Below are positions 1 to 8,560 of a stretch of 31,262 nucleotides of DNA, in pieces. How positions within the stretch are numbered: position 1 is the first letter of the stretch; each line of letters opens with the position of its first letter. A model generated the notes under the pieces. It made no database searches. It was not told where the DNA came from and worked only from the letters and a program-made list of their open reading frames with translations. The DNA is from PVC group bacterium (ex Bugula neritina AB1) (GTDB lineage: Bacteria > GCA-001730085): assembly GCA_001730085.1 (NCBI GenBank), contig MDLB01000091.1, positions 1 through 31,262 of the forward strand, given 5' to 3'. The position numbers and the translations under genes were made by a program.

Positions 1-513
1 CTCAATCTCCGTCTGAATAGAAACGAACCAATCACCTGCATAATAAGTCACAGTGGCATTTTTGGGAGTACCTATTACTTCTTGGCTCTTGAAAAAATGC
101 ACCCAGCCTATTTTAGGAAGAAATACTTGTTTGTTTTTTATTTTGACACCTACAGGGTATCTAAATCCTGAGTCTGATTTTTTATGTTTGAATCTAGGGA
201 ATCCCCGTCCTTTGACTTTTTTCGTCAAACAATCCCAAATAGCTCTATCTAACATTTTCAACGTTTGATTAAGTGGTTGCGACGAAACCTCTTTTAAGAA
301 ATCATATTCTTCGCTTTTCTTCCAAAAATTATTTTTCCACCAGTCAAGTTCGTACCAGCTCAAAAGCTTTTGCTTGTTCTCCAGTCTTTCCTTTTGAATA
401 GCAAGAGCTTTGTTCCAAACAAAACGATTACAACCAAGATTTTTCTTCAAAGTAATTTCTTGTTCTTTACTTTTTAATTTTAATTTAAATTTAAAACTCT
501 TAACTTTTTTCAT
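1..513 (-). CDS. tnpB: TnpB (IS200/IS605 OrfB-family) RNA-guided nuclease, N-terminal part, cut by window edge
   Basis: An open frame reads leftward from an ATG at 511-513 for 171 codons and leaves the window without a stop. It begins MKKVKSFKFKLKLKSKEQE and then carries LKKNLGCNRFVWNKALAIQ, the N-terminal helix signature of IS605-family OrfB/TnpB. VKGRGFPRFKHKKSDSGFRYP and a WFVSIQTEIE strand follow, as in the wedge region. TnpB proteins are usually about 370-420 residues, so the RuvC catalytic domain and zinc ribbon must lie to the left of the window, and I cannot say whether they are intact. Known family members are programmable endonucleases guided by an omega RNA encoded at the element's right end. 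No tnpA is visible on the upstream side. The open frame on the other strand at 53-268 is its shadow. Confidence 0.9.
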   Translation of the reverse strand, partial: MKKVKSFKFKLKLKSKEQEITLKKNLGCNRFVWNKALAIQKERLENKQKLLSWYELDWWKNNFWKKSEEYDFLKEVSSQPLNQTLKMLDRAIWDCLTKKVKGRGFPRFKHKKSDSGFRYPVGVKIKNKQVFLPKIGWVHFFKSQEVIGTPKNATVTYYAGDWFVSIQTEIE

Positions 514-607
514 TCACACACTTTAACATAGGCTCTATGGAAAATTAAAAAATATATTAAAAACCAAAGCTCTCCACATTTTTAATATCTGTGAAAAAGA
601 CTCTCAT

Positions 608-627
608 CCTCCACCTAAAGGAAGAGG
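608..627 (-). repeat. IS200/IS605-type end hairpin resembling the omega-RNA 3' stem-loop
   Basis: On the minus strand this reads CCTCTTCC-TTTA-GGTGGAGG: two 4+2 bp paired blocks around a TTTA loop with a small internal mismatch. It is preceded by GAAG and followed by ATG. The arrangement GAAG-stem-CTTTAGG-stem-GGATG is what I recall from right ends and omega-RNA scaffolds of many TnpB elements. Here it lies about 95 bp upstream of the tnpB start in the same orientation. It could be a left-end palindrome of similar sequence or the right end of another copy. The identification is by pattern only. Confidence 0.5.
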
Positions 628-696
628 TCTTCTCGGCTTGAAATGATAAAAAGCTTCAGAGTTACAAAGATTTTTCAATTCTCCGAAAGCTAAAAC

Positions 697-1404
697 TCAA
701 AAGTCTCGAAAAGAGCGGTTATCCCAATGAGACATTGTTTTATCAAAGGTATTGGTAGGGCTTTTAAAAAAAATATAAAAGAAATTATAAGTAAAAATAG
801 CTGAGAGAGGAAGCCATATCAATAAAAGTCCGAGAACAGAAAGTGTGCATAGAAAAAGGGTAAATGCATTAAGAATAAGAATATATAAAAATACAAAAGG
901 GTGTGAAAAGAAAGCAAAAAGGGCGTATCGAAATATTTTCTTTAAAGAGAAACTCGGATTCATGACGGATAAACAGAAGATAAGAGGGCTTAAAAGAGCC
1001 AAAGTGATTTCGACCCAAAATAAGAAACTAAAGGTGAAGAATTTCAACCAAAATAGAGATTTGAAGAAAGATAGATAGAAAAATATTAGGAAAAAGATAG
1101 TCACGAAGGTTAATAAGAGTCCTGATATATAGAGAAGAGGTCTTATTGGGGCACGAAATAAGCAAATGAAATAAGAAGAAAAAATCATTTTTTGACTTTT
1201 TTGCCTAAAACAAAAAGATGACATTTGCAAAAGGGCAGAAATAACAAAAGGGATCAAAAAAATGGAAAGTGAAAGTAAAAAAGATATAATCCCTAATGAT
1301 ATCCATAGACCCAAGTGGTCATAGAAGTTCCAAAAAGATCTACGAAGAATGATTTGAAAATATTTTTTTTGAGATAAAGAAGGACTAGCCTTTGATCGCT
1401 CCAA
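697..1404 (-). CDS. YesL/DUF624-like integral membrane protein of a sugar transporter operon
   Basis: The product is a very hydrophobic protein of about 235 residues with roughly six membrane segments. Its N-terminal region, RRSFWNFYDHLGLW followed by a long hydrophobic stretch, resembles YesL/DUF624 proteins. Those sit beside CUT1 carbohydrate ABC permeases and have no settled biochemical role. I place the start at TTG 1402-1404, because GAGGG lies 8 nt upstream; this gives a 20-nt overlap with the end of the preceding permease gene and suggests translational coupling. An ATG at 1453-1455 in the same frame has no recognisable Shine-Dalgarno and would overlap the permease by 71 nt. It is the last gene of the leftward operon. 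The lysine-rich open frame on the other strand (845-1078) is its antisense shadow. The family call is tentative. Confidence 0.5.
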   Translation of the reverse strand: MERSKASPSLSQKKYFQIILRRSFWNFYDHLGLWISLGIISFLLSLSIFLIPFVISALLQMSSFCFRQKSQKMIFSSYFICLFRAPIRPLLYISGLLLTFVTIFFLIFFYLSFFKSLFWLKFFTFSFLFWVEITLALLSPLIFCLSVMNPSFSLKKIFRYALFAFFSHPFVFLYILILNAFTLFLCTLSVLGLLLIWLPLSAIFTYNFFYIFFKSPTNTFDKTMSHWDNRSFRDF

Positions 1405-2323
1405 GTTGGATTCCCTCAACAAAGAATCGTTGATTAAAAATGAAAAGTAGAACAATCGGTAAAAGCATAATGATGTTTCCTGCCATTAATAAAGTCCAAT
1501 CGGTACTATACGAACCTTGAAAAGATTGAAGCATCACAGGAAGAACTTGAAGTTCAGAACTATTTGTAACAATCAGTGGCCAAATAAAGTTTTTCCAAGA
1601 TCCCATAAAAGTGAAAGTTATAAGAGTTGCTAAAGCCGGTTTGGAAAGGGGAAGGATAACTCTTCGATAGATCCCAAATAAGCTACAACCATCAATTTTT
1701 GCAGCATCTTCTAGGTCTTTGGGTAGCCCTAAAAAAAACTGACGCAACATGAATGTTCCGTAAGCGGTGAAAAGACCAGGGGCAATCAAGGCAAAATAAG
1801 AGTCAATCCCAATAGGTTTCCCAATGAAAATATCACCCATAATGAAGATATCATGTGACCACCAATGATTCACAGGGCTGAAAAGGTGGTTAAGGTATTC
1901 AGGTATCCTTTTGAGCAAGATAAAAACAGGGATCATAGTAACATCCCCGGGTATCATCATGGTTGCTAAGTATCCAAAAAATAACTTGTCACGGAAAGGG
2001 AAGGAAAGTCTCGCAAAAGCGAATGCTGCTAGTGAGCAGGTTAAGACCTGTCCGAAGGTTGTTACAATAGCCACGAATAGAGTGTTGATATAACCTCTTG
2101 TGAAAGGTAGAACCGTGAAAGCTTTAACATAGTTAGCAAACTCAACAGGGTTAGGTATCCATTCGGGGGGGTAGGTAAAAACGTCACCTGGGACTTTTAA
2201 AGAGGTTGAAATCATCCAGATAAATGGAAAAATCATTGTTACACCAAGGGTTGTTAAAAAGAGATAGGTGAATAAATTTTTCATTATACGTCTGAAAGAG
2301 TGATTTTGATCAAATTGAGACAT
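1385..2323 (-). CDS. CUT1 carbohydrate ABC transporter permease (UgpE/MalG type)
   Basis: This inner-membrane permease of 312 residues belongs to a sugar or glycerol-phosphate importer. The first membrane segment (about residues 16-40) is followed by ISTSLKVPGDVF, typical of MalG/UgpE/AraQ. The cytoplasmic EAA loop that contacts the ATPase is visible at about 204-226 (LEDAAKIDGCSLFGIYRRVI followed by LPL). The C-terminal FNQRFFVEGIQLGAIKG matches the usual ending (QRYFVEGI..GAVKG). The family is normally about 270-280 residues. The extra length falls near residues 140-175, between membrane segments, and is rich in Trp, His and Phe. The start is well supported by AAGGA 9 nt upstream of ATG. 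It lies 36 bp behind the other permease gene and overlaps the YesL-like gene. Substrate cannot be inferred from the permease alone. Confidence 0.9.
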   Translation of the reverse strand: MSQFDQNHSFRRIMKNLFTYLFLTTLGVTMIFPFIWMISTSLKVPGDVFTYPPEWIPNPVEFANYVKAFTVLPFTRGYINTLFVAIVTTFGQVLTCSLAAFAFARLSFPFRDKLFFGYLATMMIPGDVTMIPVFILLKRIPEYLNHLFSPVNHWWSHDIFIMGDIFIGKPIGIDSYFALIAPGLFTAYGTFMLRQFFLGLPKDLEDAAKIDGCSLFGIYRRVILPLSKPALATLITFTFMGSWKNFIWPLIVTNSSELQVLPVMLQSFQGSYSTDWTLLMAGNIIMLLPIVLLFIFNQRFFVEGIQLGAIKG

Positions 2324-2359
2324 TTTCTAATTCCTTGAGTTATTCAAAAGGTCTGTTTT

Positions 2360-3244
2360 TTAGGCATTTTTCTTCCCATAATGCCAATTGTATAATGTGA
2401 CAACGAAGATAAAAAGAAATAAAACCCAAGCTATAGCAGATGCATATCCCATATTGAACCATTGATAAGCATTGTTATATATGTAGTAACTGATTGTTGT
2501 TGTCGATCCGTTGGGTCCTCCACCTGTCATAACATAAGCTGAGGCAAAGCCTCCTTGAAAACCACCTATGACACTCATGATGAAAATGAAAAAGGTCGTT
2601 GGTGCAAGCATTGGCCAAGTTATATGTCTTATTTTTTGAAAAGTACTGGCACCATCAATATCGGCAGCTTCATAGAGTTCTGGGGGAATCCCATGCAAAC
2701 CAGCTAAATATAAGATCATATTTTGTCCACCGATGGTTGTCCAAAAAGCTATGATCATGAGTGATGGTTTTGCCCAGAACTCATCTGTTAACCAGTGAGG
2801 ACCTTCGATACCTATTTTGGAAAGAAAATAATTAAAGAGACCGAAGTTCGGGTTATACATCCACATCCATAAGATAGAAATAGCAACACCAGAGCAAATA
2901 GTTGGCAAAAAATAAATGGTTCTAAAAAACTTGATTCCTCTGATTTTTTGACTCATGAACATCGCGACAACAAGTGCACCTAGCATTTCAAAAGGTATAC
3001 CAATCATAAAAATCAAGGTGTTTTTCGTGTACTTCCAAAAAAAAGGGTCGTTATAAAGTTTCTTAAAGTTTTCTAAACCCACAAATGTTGGAGGGCTTAA
3101 AAGATCCCATTCCATAAAGGCTAACGCCAAAGATGCCCCAACAGGGATAAGAGTGAATGCCAAAAATCCCAAAAAATTTGGAAGAATGAACAAATAAGCT
3201 GATAAAGTTTCACGAATATGTCGATTAGCTAAGCGAGAAATCAT
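2360..3244 (-). CDS. CUT1 carbohydrate ABC transporter permease (UgpA/MalF type)
   Basis: This 294-residue permease has about six membrane segments and pairs with the downstream UgpE-like protein to form the transport channel. Visible signatures are YLFILPNFLGFLAFTLIPV in TM1, WDLLSPPTFVGLENFKKLYN in the first periplasmic region, FFRTIYFLPTICSGVAISI, and the EAA loop at about 192-212 (YEAADIDGASTFQKIRHITW then PML). VMTGGGPNGSTTTISYYIY is the usual late periplasmic motif of sugar permeases. The ATG is preceded by AGGA at good spacing. The length is normal for the family. A 257-bp gap with a terminator-like hairpin separates it from the ATPase gene upstream. No gene for a periplasmic substrate-binding protein lies in the window. 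Confidence 0.92.
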   Translation of the reverse strand: MISRLANRHIRETLSAYLFILPNFLGFLAFTLIPVGASLALAFMEWDLLSPPTFVGLENFKKLYNDPFFWKYTKNTLIFMIGIPFEMLGALVVAMFMSQKIRGIKFFRTIYFLPTICSGVAISILWMWMYNPNFGLFNYFLSKIGIEGPHWLTDEFWAKPSLMIIAFWTTIGGQNMILYLAGLHGIPPELYEAADIDGASTFQKIRHITWPMLAPTTFFIFIMSVIGGFQGGFASAYVMTGGGPNGSTTTISYYIYNNAYQWFNMGYASAIAWVLFLFIFVVTLYNWHYGKKNA

Positions 3245-3352
3245 GATTTTTCCTAAGAAAGTGAATCAAAAAATACAGAAATTCATAGAAATCCGAGAGA
3301 AACGTCGAGTATTTCTTATGAGGAAATTTTTTGAACAAGGCTGTTGTTTTTG

Positions 3353-3378
3353 AAAAAAATGGATACTTTTTGTGATCC
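3353..3378 (-). terminator. Terminator- or attenuator-like hairpin between the ATPase and permease genes
   Basis: On the minus strand GGATCAC-AAAAA-GTATCC forms a six-pair stem with one bulged C, followed within 2 nt by seven Ts. It sits in the 257-bp gap (3245-3501) inside the transporter operon, so it could reduce read-through from the ATPase gene into the permeases. The stem is short and the region AT-rich, so chance is possible. A 94-codon frame that fills the gap has no clear ribosome site and no recognisable protein, and I do not call it. Confidence 0.3.
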
Positions 3379-3501
3379 GATGATTTTCTCAAAATGACAA
3401 AAATTTTCACAAGAAACTCAAAAAGATGAGATCGAGATTCCCCAGAGGGTATAGTATTGTAGTCGAAATGTTTTTCATTGTCCATAATACTTTTAGATAT
3501 C

Positions 3502-4608
3502 TTAAACAATCATATTTTCAGAATCAATGTCAAAAAAGTGAACTTTGTTCATATCTACAACGAGTTCTATTTCTTGGTGAACAGAAATATGATGACTGAG
3601 CTTGAGTTTAGCGATAACAATTTCTCCAAGGACTTTTAAGTAGACAAATGTTTCTGAACCCATTGGTTCAACCATATCAACACGTGCTTTAAATATATTT
3701 TTTGTTGGATTATCTGTGACAAAAAATTTGTCATAGACATCTTCGGGACGAAACCCAAAAATAACACGTTTATTGATGTAGGGCTTTAAACGAGTATCCA
3801 TGTCTTTAGCAGTATAGATCTTAAACTGAGACTCTATTCCTTGAAAGTATAAACCATGTTCATCTTCCGATATAAGACCTTTAACAAAATTCATGGGAGG
3901 TGTCCCAATGAAGCTACCGATGAATTTATTGGCAGGGTTTTCATAAAGAGGAATAGGGGGGTCTATCTGTTGAACAGAGCCATCTTTCATGACAACAATC
4001 CGATCTCCCATTGTCATGGCTTCGGCTTGATCATGTGTGACATAAATCATAGTGGCTTTTAATTTTTCGTGAAGCTTGCTGAGTTCACTCCTCATTTCTG
4101 TACGCATTTTCGCATCTAAATTACTCAAAGGTTCATCGAAAAGGAAAACTTTAGGTTTTCGAACAATCGCACGACCAACGGCCACACGTTGACGTTGTCC
4201 ACCTGAAAGCTGACGAGGTTTTCTGTGTAAAAGATCTGTTATATTCAAAATTTTTGCCGCTTCTTCTACTCTGTGAATGATTTCAGCCTTTGAATATTTG
4301 CGCAGTTTTAGCCCAAAAGCCATATTGTTAAAGACGGTCATATGCGGGTAAAGTGCGTAATTTTGAAAAACCATAGCTATGTCACGGTTTTTAGGAGGGA
4401 TATCGTTCACCAGTTTGTCACCGATAAAGATTTCACCAGAAGAAATATCTTCCAACCCTGCGATCATACGTAAACTTGTCGATTTCCCGCAACCGGATGG
4501 TCCAACAAAAACGACAAATTCTCCGTCTTTCACTTCTAAGTTGACATTTTTCACCGCATGAAAATGGTCATAAAACTTATGCACATTTTTTAAAAGAACA
4601 CGTGCCAT
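3502..4608 (-). CDS. ugpC: ABC transporter ATPase, UgpC/MalK/MsmX type
   Basis: This cytoplasmic ATPase powers the adjacent CUT1 permeases. Its 368 residues are normal for the MalK/UgpC/MsmK group. Walker [10 protein letters not shown] is at 36-44, the Q-loop glutamine in [14 protein letters not shown] at 82, the signature LSGGQRQR at 134-141, Walker [16 protein letters not shown] from 155 and the switch histidine in [12 protein letters not shown] at 192. The C-terminal 130 residues form the regulatory OB-fold domain ([22 protein letters not shown]). AGGAG lies upstream of the ATG at good spacing. It is the first gene of the leftward transporter group, 267 bp behind typA, and may have its own promoter. 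ATPases of this class can serve several importers, so the substrate is open; the symbol denotes the type. Confidence 0.93.
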   Translation of the reverse strand: MARVLLKNVHKFYDHFHAVKNVNLEVKDGEFVVFVGPSGCGKSTSLRMIAGLEDISSGEIFIGDKLVNDIPPKNRDIAMVFQNYALYPHMTVFNNMAFGLKLRKYSKAEIIHRVEEAAKILNITDLLHRKPRQLSGGQRQRVAVGRAIVRKPKVFLFDEPLSNLDAKMRTEMRSELSKLHEKLKATMIYVTHDQAEAMTMGDRIVVMKDGSVQQIDPPIPLYENPANKFIGSFIGTPPMNFVKGLISEDEHGLYFQGIESQFKIYTAKDMDTRLKPYINKRVIFGFRPEDVYDKFFVTDNPTKNIFKARVDMVEPMGSETFVYLKVLGEIVIAKLKLSHHISVHQEIELVVDMNKVHFFDIDSENMIV

Positions 4609-4875
4609 TTAAAAAAATCTCCTAACCCTTAGCCTTTGAGAAAAAAAATGATAAAAGTAGATGTCAAAGTTTTGATGTCGTTTCAGATATTCTTTATCGT
4701 GTTTTTAGGTTTTGTATTTTTGGAAAAAATACCGTTTTGAGAGAAAATTTTTTCCAAATCACAAAGCTTTTTTAAAACTTTTTCGGTAAGAAACATTTGA
4801 GACTTCGCAGAAACTTCGTCATGATTTTAAACTCGCAGTATCTAAATTTTTCTTAAAAAAACTCTTATATCTAAA

Positions 4876-6687
4876 TTAATTTTTATGCTTATTCCTTTTT
4901 CGCTCATTTTCATCCAAAATTATTTTACGTAAACGGATGCTTTTAGGCGTCACTTCTACGAGTTCATCATTATTGATAAAAGAGAGACATTTTTCCAAAG
5001 ACATCGCTGTTGGCGGTATAAGAACAATATTATCATCCGACCCAGAGGCACGGACATTTGTTAGTTTTTTGCTTTTGGATGGGTTAACGACCATGTCTTC
5101 TTCTCGAGAGTTCTCTCCAATGATTTGTCCTTTATAGACATCTATTGACGGTCCTAGAAAGAGTTTAGCTCTATCTTGTAAGTTCGAAAGGGCATAACTG
5201 TTTGTTGTACCATTTTCTATTGCGATGATGGCGCCATTTTTTCTGTTTTTCATAACACCAGCATAGGGACCATAATCATCAAAAATATAGTTCATTTGGC
5301 CCATACCTTTGGTATCGGTCATGAATTCAGATTTAAAGCCAAGTAGTCCACGGGTTGGTATTTTGTATTTCATCCGTGTGAAATCTTGTTCTTTTTCCAT
5401 TGAAAGAAGCTGTCCTTTTCGCACACCTAAGCTTTCAATAACTTTCCCGCTACACTCTTCACTCACATCAACTGTTAATATTTCATAGGGTTCATGTTTT
5501 TGACCATCGATATCACGAAAGATAACAGCGGGTCGAGTGACCTGAAACTCATAACCTTCGCGTCTCATTTTTTCTATCAAGACAGATAAGTGTAGTTCCC
5601 CTCGTCCAGCAACTTCAAAGCCAACGGTATGTGTAAGTTCTGAGACATTCAAAGCAACATCAGTTAAGATTTCCTGCTCAAGGCGGTCCTTGATATGTCT
5701 AGAGGTTACATAATCACCCTCTCTTCCAGAGAAAGGGGAGTCATTCGGGATAAAGTGCATTGTTAATGTTGGTGGGTCAATAGGTGTTGAGGGTAACGGC
5801 GCAGGATTTTCTGGGTCCGTTATTGTTTGCCCAACAGTTATTGATTCAATCCCAGCAATAGCAACGATATCTCCTGCTCCAGCTGAAGAAATCTGAGCCA
5901 TATCGTTCCCTTTGAAATGATATACCTGTGTTACACGAGAAGGAACGCTCGAGGTTTCTCCATCAGCAATAATAACATCTTGGTTAACAGCGATTTGACC
6001 TTGAAAAATACGGCCAATAGCAAGTCTACCAAGAAAAGGAGAATAACTTATAGAACTTATGAGGATTTGTACGGGTTCATCAAGAGCACCTTTTGGAGCT
6101 GGGACTTCTTTGATGATTGCCTCAAAAAGTGGCTCCATTGTTTCACTTTCGTCTTCCAAGGATGCTTTAGCATAACCGTCTCTTGCAGATGTGTATATGA
6201 TTGGGAAGTCAAGGGTTTCGTCTGGAGCGTCTAACTGAACCATGAGGTCAAAAACCTGATCGTGAACCCAGTCACAGCGCGAAGCTGGCTTGTCAATCTT
6301 GTTTATAACGACAATGACTTTTAAATTTAGAGCAAGAGCTTTTTTTAAAACAAAGTAGGTTTGAGGCATTGGACCTTCCGCAGCATCTACAAGAAGTAGA
6401 ACGGCATCTGCCATTTGAAGAACTCTTTCAACTTGACCACCAAAGTCGGCGTGTCCAGGGGTGTCAATAATATTGATACGGTGACCCTGATAATCAAAAG
6501 AACCATTCTTAGCCGTGATGGTTATTCCTCTTTCTTTTTCTTGATCCATAGAGTCCATAAGGCGCTCTTGAACCCCTTGATTTTCTCTAAAAAGCCCACT
6601 CTGTTGAAAAAGCTGATCAACGAGAGTCGTTTTTCCATGGTCAACGTGAGCAATAATAGCAATATTTCTTATTTTCGACTGATTCAC
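4876..6687 (-). CDS. typA: Ribosome-associated GTPase TypA/BipA
   Basis: This translational GTPase of the EF-G class acts on the ribosome in assembly and stress adaptation. Its 603 residues match the family. G1 AHVDHGKT is at 13-20, G2 within KERGITITAK (T56), G3 DTPGHADF from 75 and G4 NKID at 129-132. The BipA-specific C-terminus is present (TRGLLGFKSEFMTDTKGMG; FDDYGPYAG; NVRASGSDDNIVLIPP; LEKCLSFINNDELVEVTP). The start is GTG at 6685-6687, giving MNQSKIRNIAIIAHVDHGK; GGAG lies 12 nt upstream. It is 18 bp behind the cyclophilin gene, so the two are probably co-transcribed. Nothing looks degenerate. Confidence 0.97.
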   Translation of the reverse strand: MNQSKIRNIAIIAHVDHGKTTLVDQLFQQSGLFRENQGVQERLMDSMDQEKERGITITAKNGSFDYQGHRINIIDTPGHADFGGQVERVLQMADAVLLLVDAAEGPMPQTYFVLKKALALNLKVIVVINKIDKPASRCDWVHDQVFDLMVQLDAPDETLDFPIIYTSARDGYAKASLEDESETMEPLFEAIIKEVPAPKGALDEPVQILISSISYSPFLGRLAIGRIFQGQIAVNQDVIIADGETSSVPSRVTQVYHFKGNDMAQISSAGAGDIVAIAGIESITVGQTITDPENPAPLPSTPIDPPTLTMHFIPNDSPFSGREGDYVTSRHIKDRLEQEILTDVALNVSELTHTVGFEVAGRGELHLSVLIEKMRREGYEFQVTRPAVIFRDIDGQKHEPYEILTVDVSEECSGKVIESLGVRKGQLLSMEKEQDFTRMKYKIPTRGLLGFKSEFMTDTKGMGQMNYIFDDYGPYAGVMKNRKNGAIIAIENGTTNSYALSNLQDRAKLFLGPSIDVYKGQIIGENSREEDMVVNPSKSKKLTNVRASGSDDNIVLIPPTAMSLEKCLSFINNDELVEVTPKSIRLRKIILDENERKRNKHKN

Positions 6688-6705
6688 TCTTTAAATTACT
6701 CCAAA

Positions 6706-7305
6706 TTACTGATAAGTGTTTCCAAATTCCTGAATAGTTATACGGCGTATAACAACATCCTCGAGGGGCTTATCTCTTCTATCTGTCGGAGAAACTCCGA
6801 TGGATTGCAGTGTTTGAGATCCTCGGATCAGTTGACCAAATATGGTGTATTGCCCATCCAACCAAGGGGTAGGAACAAGCGTGATATAAAATTGAGATCC
6901 AGCGGTATTAGGGCCACTATGAGCCATAGCTAGAACACCTTCTTTGTCGTGTTTTAAAGTTGGATTGATTTCATCTTTGATTGCGTAACCTGGACCTCCA
7001 GTACCGGTTCCTGTAGGATCCCCACCTTGTATCATAAAGTTAGCAATGATTCGGTGAAAAATAAGGTTATCGTAAAAGCCAGATCGAGCTAAACCCACGA
7101 AGTTTTTGACCGTTTCAGGAGCTTTATCAAGATAAAGTTCCAAAACCAAAGGTCCAGAATTTGTTTCTATAATAGCAATAGGATTGGCTGTTGTTGATGA
7201 GTCAGAATAGTTAACCTTGTTAGCTTTTTTTTGTTTGCTACATCCGGAATAAAGCATCATAGCAAGAGATAAAAAATATATGGAAAACTTGTTCGTATTA
7301 AGCAT
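6706..7305 (-). CDS. Lipoprotein cyclophilin-type peptidyl-prolyl cis-trans isomerase
   Basis: The protein catalyses proline isomerisation during folding, here in the envelope. Residues 1-21 form a signal peptide that ends in LYSGC, so Cys22 is a likely lipidation site; the lipobox is imperfect, with Tyr at -3. After a linker the cyclophilin fold starts near residue 42 (IAIIETNSGPLVLELYLDKA). Catalytic elements are conserved: IFHRIIANFMIQGGD with Arg85, Phe90, Met91 and Gln93, MAHSGPNTAGSQFYIT at about 127-142, and Trp148 in PWLDGQYTIFGQ. AAGGAG precedes the ATG. It is divergent from pdxH across 276 bp and leads typA by 18 bp. The presence of a signal peptide suggests an extracytoplasmic folding role, unlike cytoplasmic PpiB. 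Confidence 0.93.
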   Translation of the reverse strand: MLNTNKFSIYFLSLAMMLYSGCSKQKKANKVNYSDSSTTANPIAIIETNSGPLVLELYLDKAPETVKNFVGLARSGFYDNLIFHRIIANFMIQGGDPTGTGTGGPGYAIKDEINPTLKHDKEGVLAMAHSGPNTAGSQFYITLVPTPWLDGQYTIFGQLIRGSQTLQSIGVSPTDRRDKPLEDVVIRRITIQEFGNTYQ

Positions 7306-7581
7306 TATAAAGGTATCTCCTTAAAATATTCTTAAGAGTAGTAATTGTGAGTTCAGTTTAGATGTTAAAACAAAAAGTAAACAGACCAATCATATGCTAT
7401 CATGTGTTAGCTTTATTAACAAGCAAACTTATGCTTAACCTTAAATCTTTTTAAAATATAGACAAGAATTTTAAGAAATAGCTTAAGGGTTTCTTTCTCA
7501 TTTTTTTACTTGTTAAATATTTGCTAAGAATACTAAGGAAAGATTTTTAAAAAAAATTAAAGTAGGAATTTGCCTTAACAG

Positions 7582-8229
7582 ATGGATAACAGTTTGAGTC
7601 ATTTGAACAGAGATTATAAAGAGGATTATCTTCTTTTTGAAGATATGAAAGAAGATCCTTTTGAACAGTTTGATATTTGGTTTCGAAAAAGCATGGAAGT
7701 TTACCGCGTTGGATCTAATGCTATGTTTTTAGCAACATCAGATCGAAAAGGTCGCTGTTCTGTTCGTACCGTTCTTTTAAAAAGTTATGATAAAGAGGGT
7801 TTGCTTTTTTATACGAACTATAACAGTTCTAAAGCCAGAGACATTAAAGAAAATCCTTGGGTATCTGCTCAGTTTCATTGGCCTGATATGCACAGGGACA
7901 TACGTGTTTCTGGGAATGTGTATAAGGTTGATAAAAAAATATCAGAATCCTACTTTTATACACGTCCTCGTGAAAGCCAGATAGCTGTTTGGGCGTCACA
8001 TCAGAGTCAAAAGATTGAGTCTCTTTCTCGGAAACCTTTGGAAAGGTCTTTTCAAGAGATCGCTGAGAAGTTCGAAAATGAAAAGATCCCTTATCCTGAT
8101 TTTTGGGGAGGCTATTTGATTGTTCCTGAATGTTTTGAGTTTTGGCAGGGCGCGAAAAATCGCTTGCATGATAGGATTGTTTACTCTAAAAATCAAGACT
8201 TATGGCAAGTGGAACGATTGGCTCCGTGA
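7582..8229 (+). CDS. pdxH: Pyridoxamine/pyridoxine 5'-phosphate oxidase
   Basis: This FMN enzyme makes pyridoxal 5'-phosphate from PNP or PMP in the vitamin B6 salvage and synthesis pathway. Its 215 residues are typical. Signatures are DPFEQFDIWF near 25-34, the FMN-binding stretch SVRTVLLKSYDKEGLLFYTN at 60-79 with SSKARDI at 82-88, the SQIAVWASHQSQ segment, and the C-terminal FWQGAKNRLHDR (187-198) ending in QVERLAP, which matches the E. coli type. The gene is monocistronic and divergent from the cyclophilin gene. The ribosome site is weak: AGGA is about 18 nt upstream of ATG. No decay is visible. Confidence 0.96.
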   Translation: MDNSLSHLNRDYKEDYLLFEDMKEDPFEQFDIWFRKSMEVYRVGSNAMFLATSDRKGRCSVRTVLLKSYDKEGLLFYTNYNSSKARDIKENPWVSAQFHWPDMHRDIRVSGNVYKVDKKISESYFYTRPRESQIAVWASHQSQKIESLSRKPLERSFQEIAEKFENEKIPYPDFWGGYLIVPECFEFWQGAKNRLHDRIVYSKNQDLWQVERLAP

Positions 8230-8296
8230 ATATATTTAGATTTCTCGTAGTTAGGCCATCTCTATAAATTAGAGAGGTTGGTGTTGGTGCCGAAGT

Positions 8297-8332
8297 CTTA
8301 AAAAAGCATCAAGCCTAAGAGCTTTTTTTAAG
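8297..8332. terminator. Hairpin downstream of pdxH, likely terminator
   Basis: CTTAAAAAAGC and GCTTTTTTTAAG are inverted copies (11 pairs with one extra T) separated by 13 nt, starting 67 bp after the pdxH stop. On the plus strand the T-run falls in the 3' arm. A smaller 6-bp hairpin (TCTCTA/TAGAGA) lies just before it. The remaining 8333-8560 holds a palindrome and no gene. Confidence 0.45.
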
Positions 8333-8469
8333 GTTAAGATTTTTAGGAATACCCGATATATGGGAGATAGTTGTTTAAAATAAAAGATAGTGGGGAATAT
8401 TGTGTAAGAACTTTATAGGTTATTTTGCACGACTGAGACTTAAGGGGTTCAACTTTTTGCAAAATGACA

Positions 8470-8490
8470 CATATGCTTGGGAAGCATATG
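8470..8490. repeat. Perfect 9-bp palindrome CATATGCTT-GGG-AAGCATATG
   Basis: The two arms are exact inverted copies around GGG, 71 bp upstream of the large 1038-codon gene. They are preceded by TTGCAAAAT and followed by AATAATGT. The same two words flank a GCATATG again around 11785-11825, past the end of that gene. It could be an operator, a terminator or part of a dispersed repeat. There is no T-run after it, so I do not call it a terminator. Confidence 0.4.
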
Positions 8491-8560
8491 CGATATTTTG
8501 AATAATGTGTATTTTTGAATAACGCCTATTAATATATTAGGTGATGAGGGAAAAGATGTT

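Noticed and set aside
53-268. 71-codon open frame on the plus strand
   Set aside because: It is antisense to the TnpB coding sequence, which has clear family motifs on the minus strand.
845-1078. Lysine-rich 77-codon plus-strand frame
   Set aside because: It is the complement of Phe/Leu-rich membrane segments of the YesL-like gene; the composition is explained by that.
3225-3509. 94-codon minus-strand frame filling the gap between the ATPase and permease genes
   Set aside because: Its TTG start has no ribosome site, its content is Phe/Lys-rich as expected for random AT-rich DNA, it overlaps the permease start, and it contains the hairpin plus T-run.
6415-6933. 172-codon plus-strand frame across the typA-cyclophilin junction
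   Set aside because: It lies antisense to two highly conserved genes and has no protein-family signal of its own.
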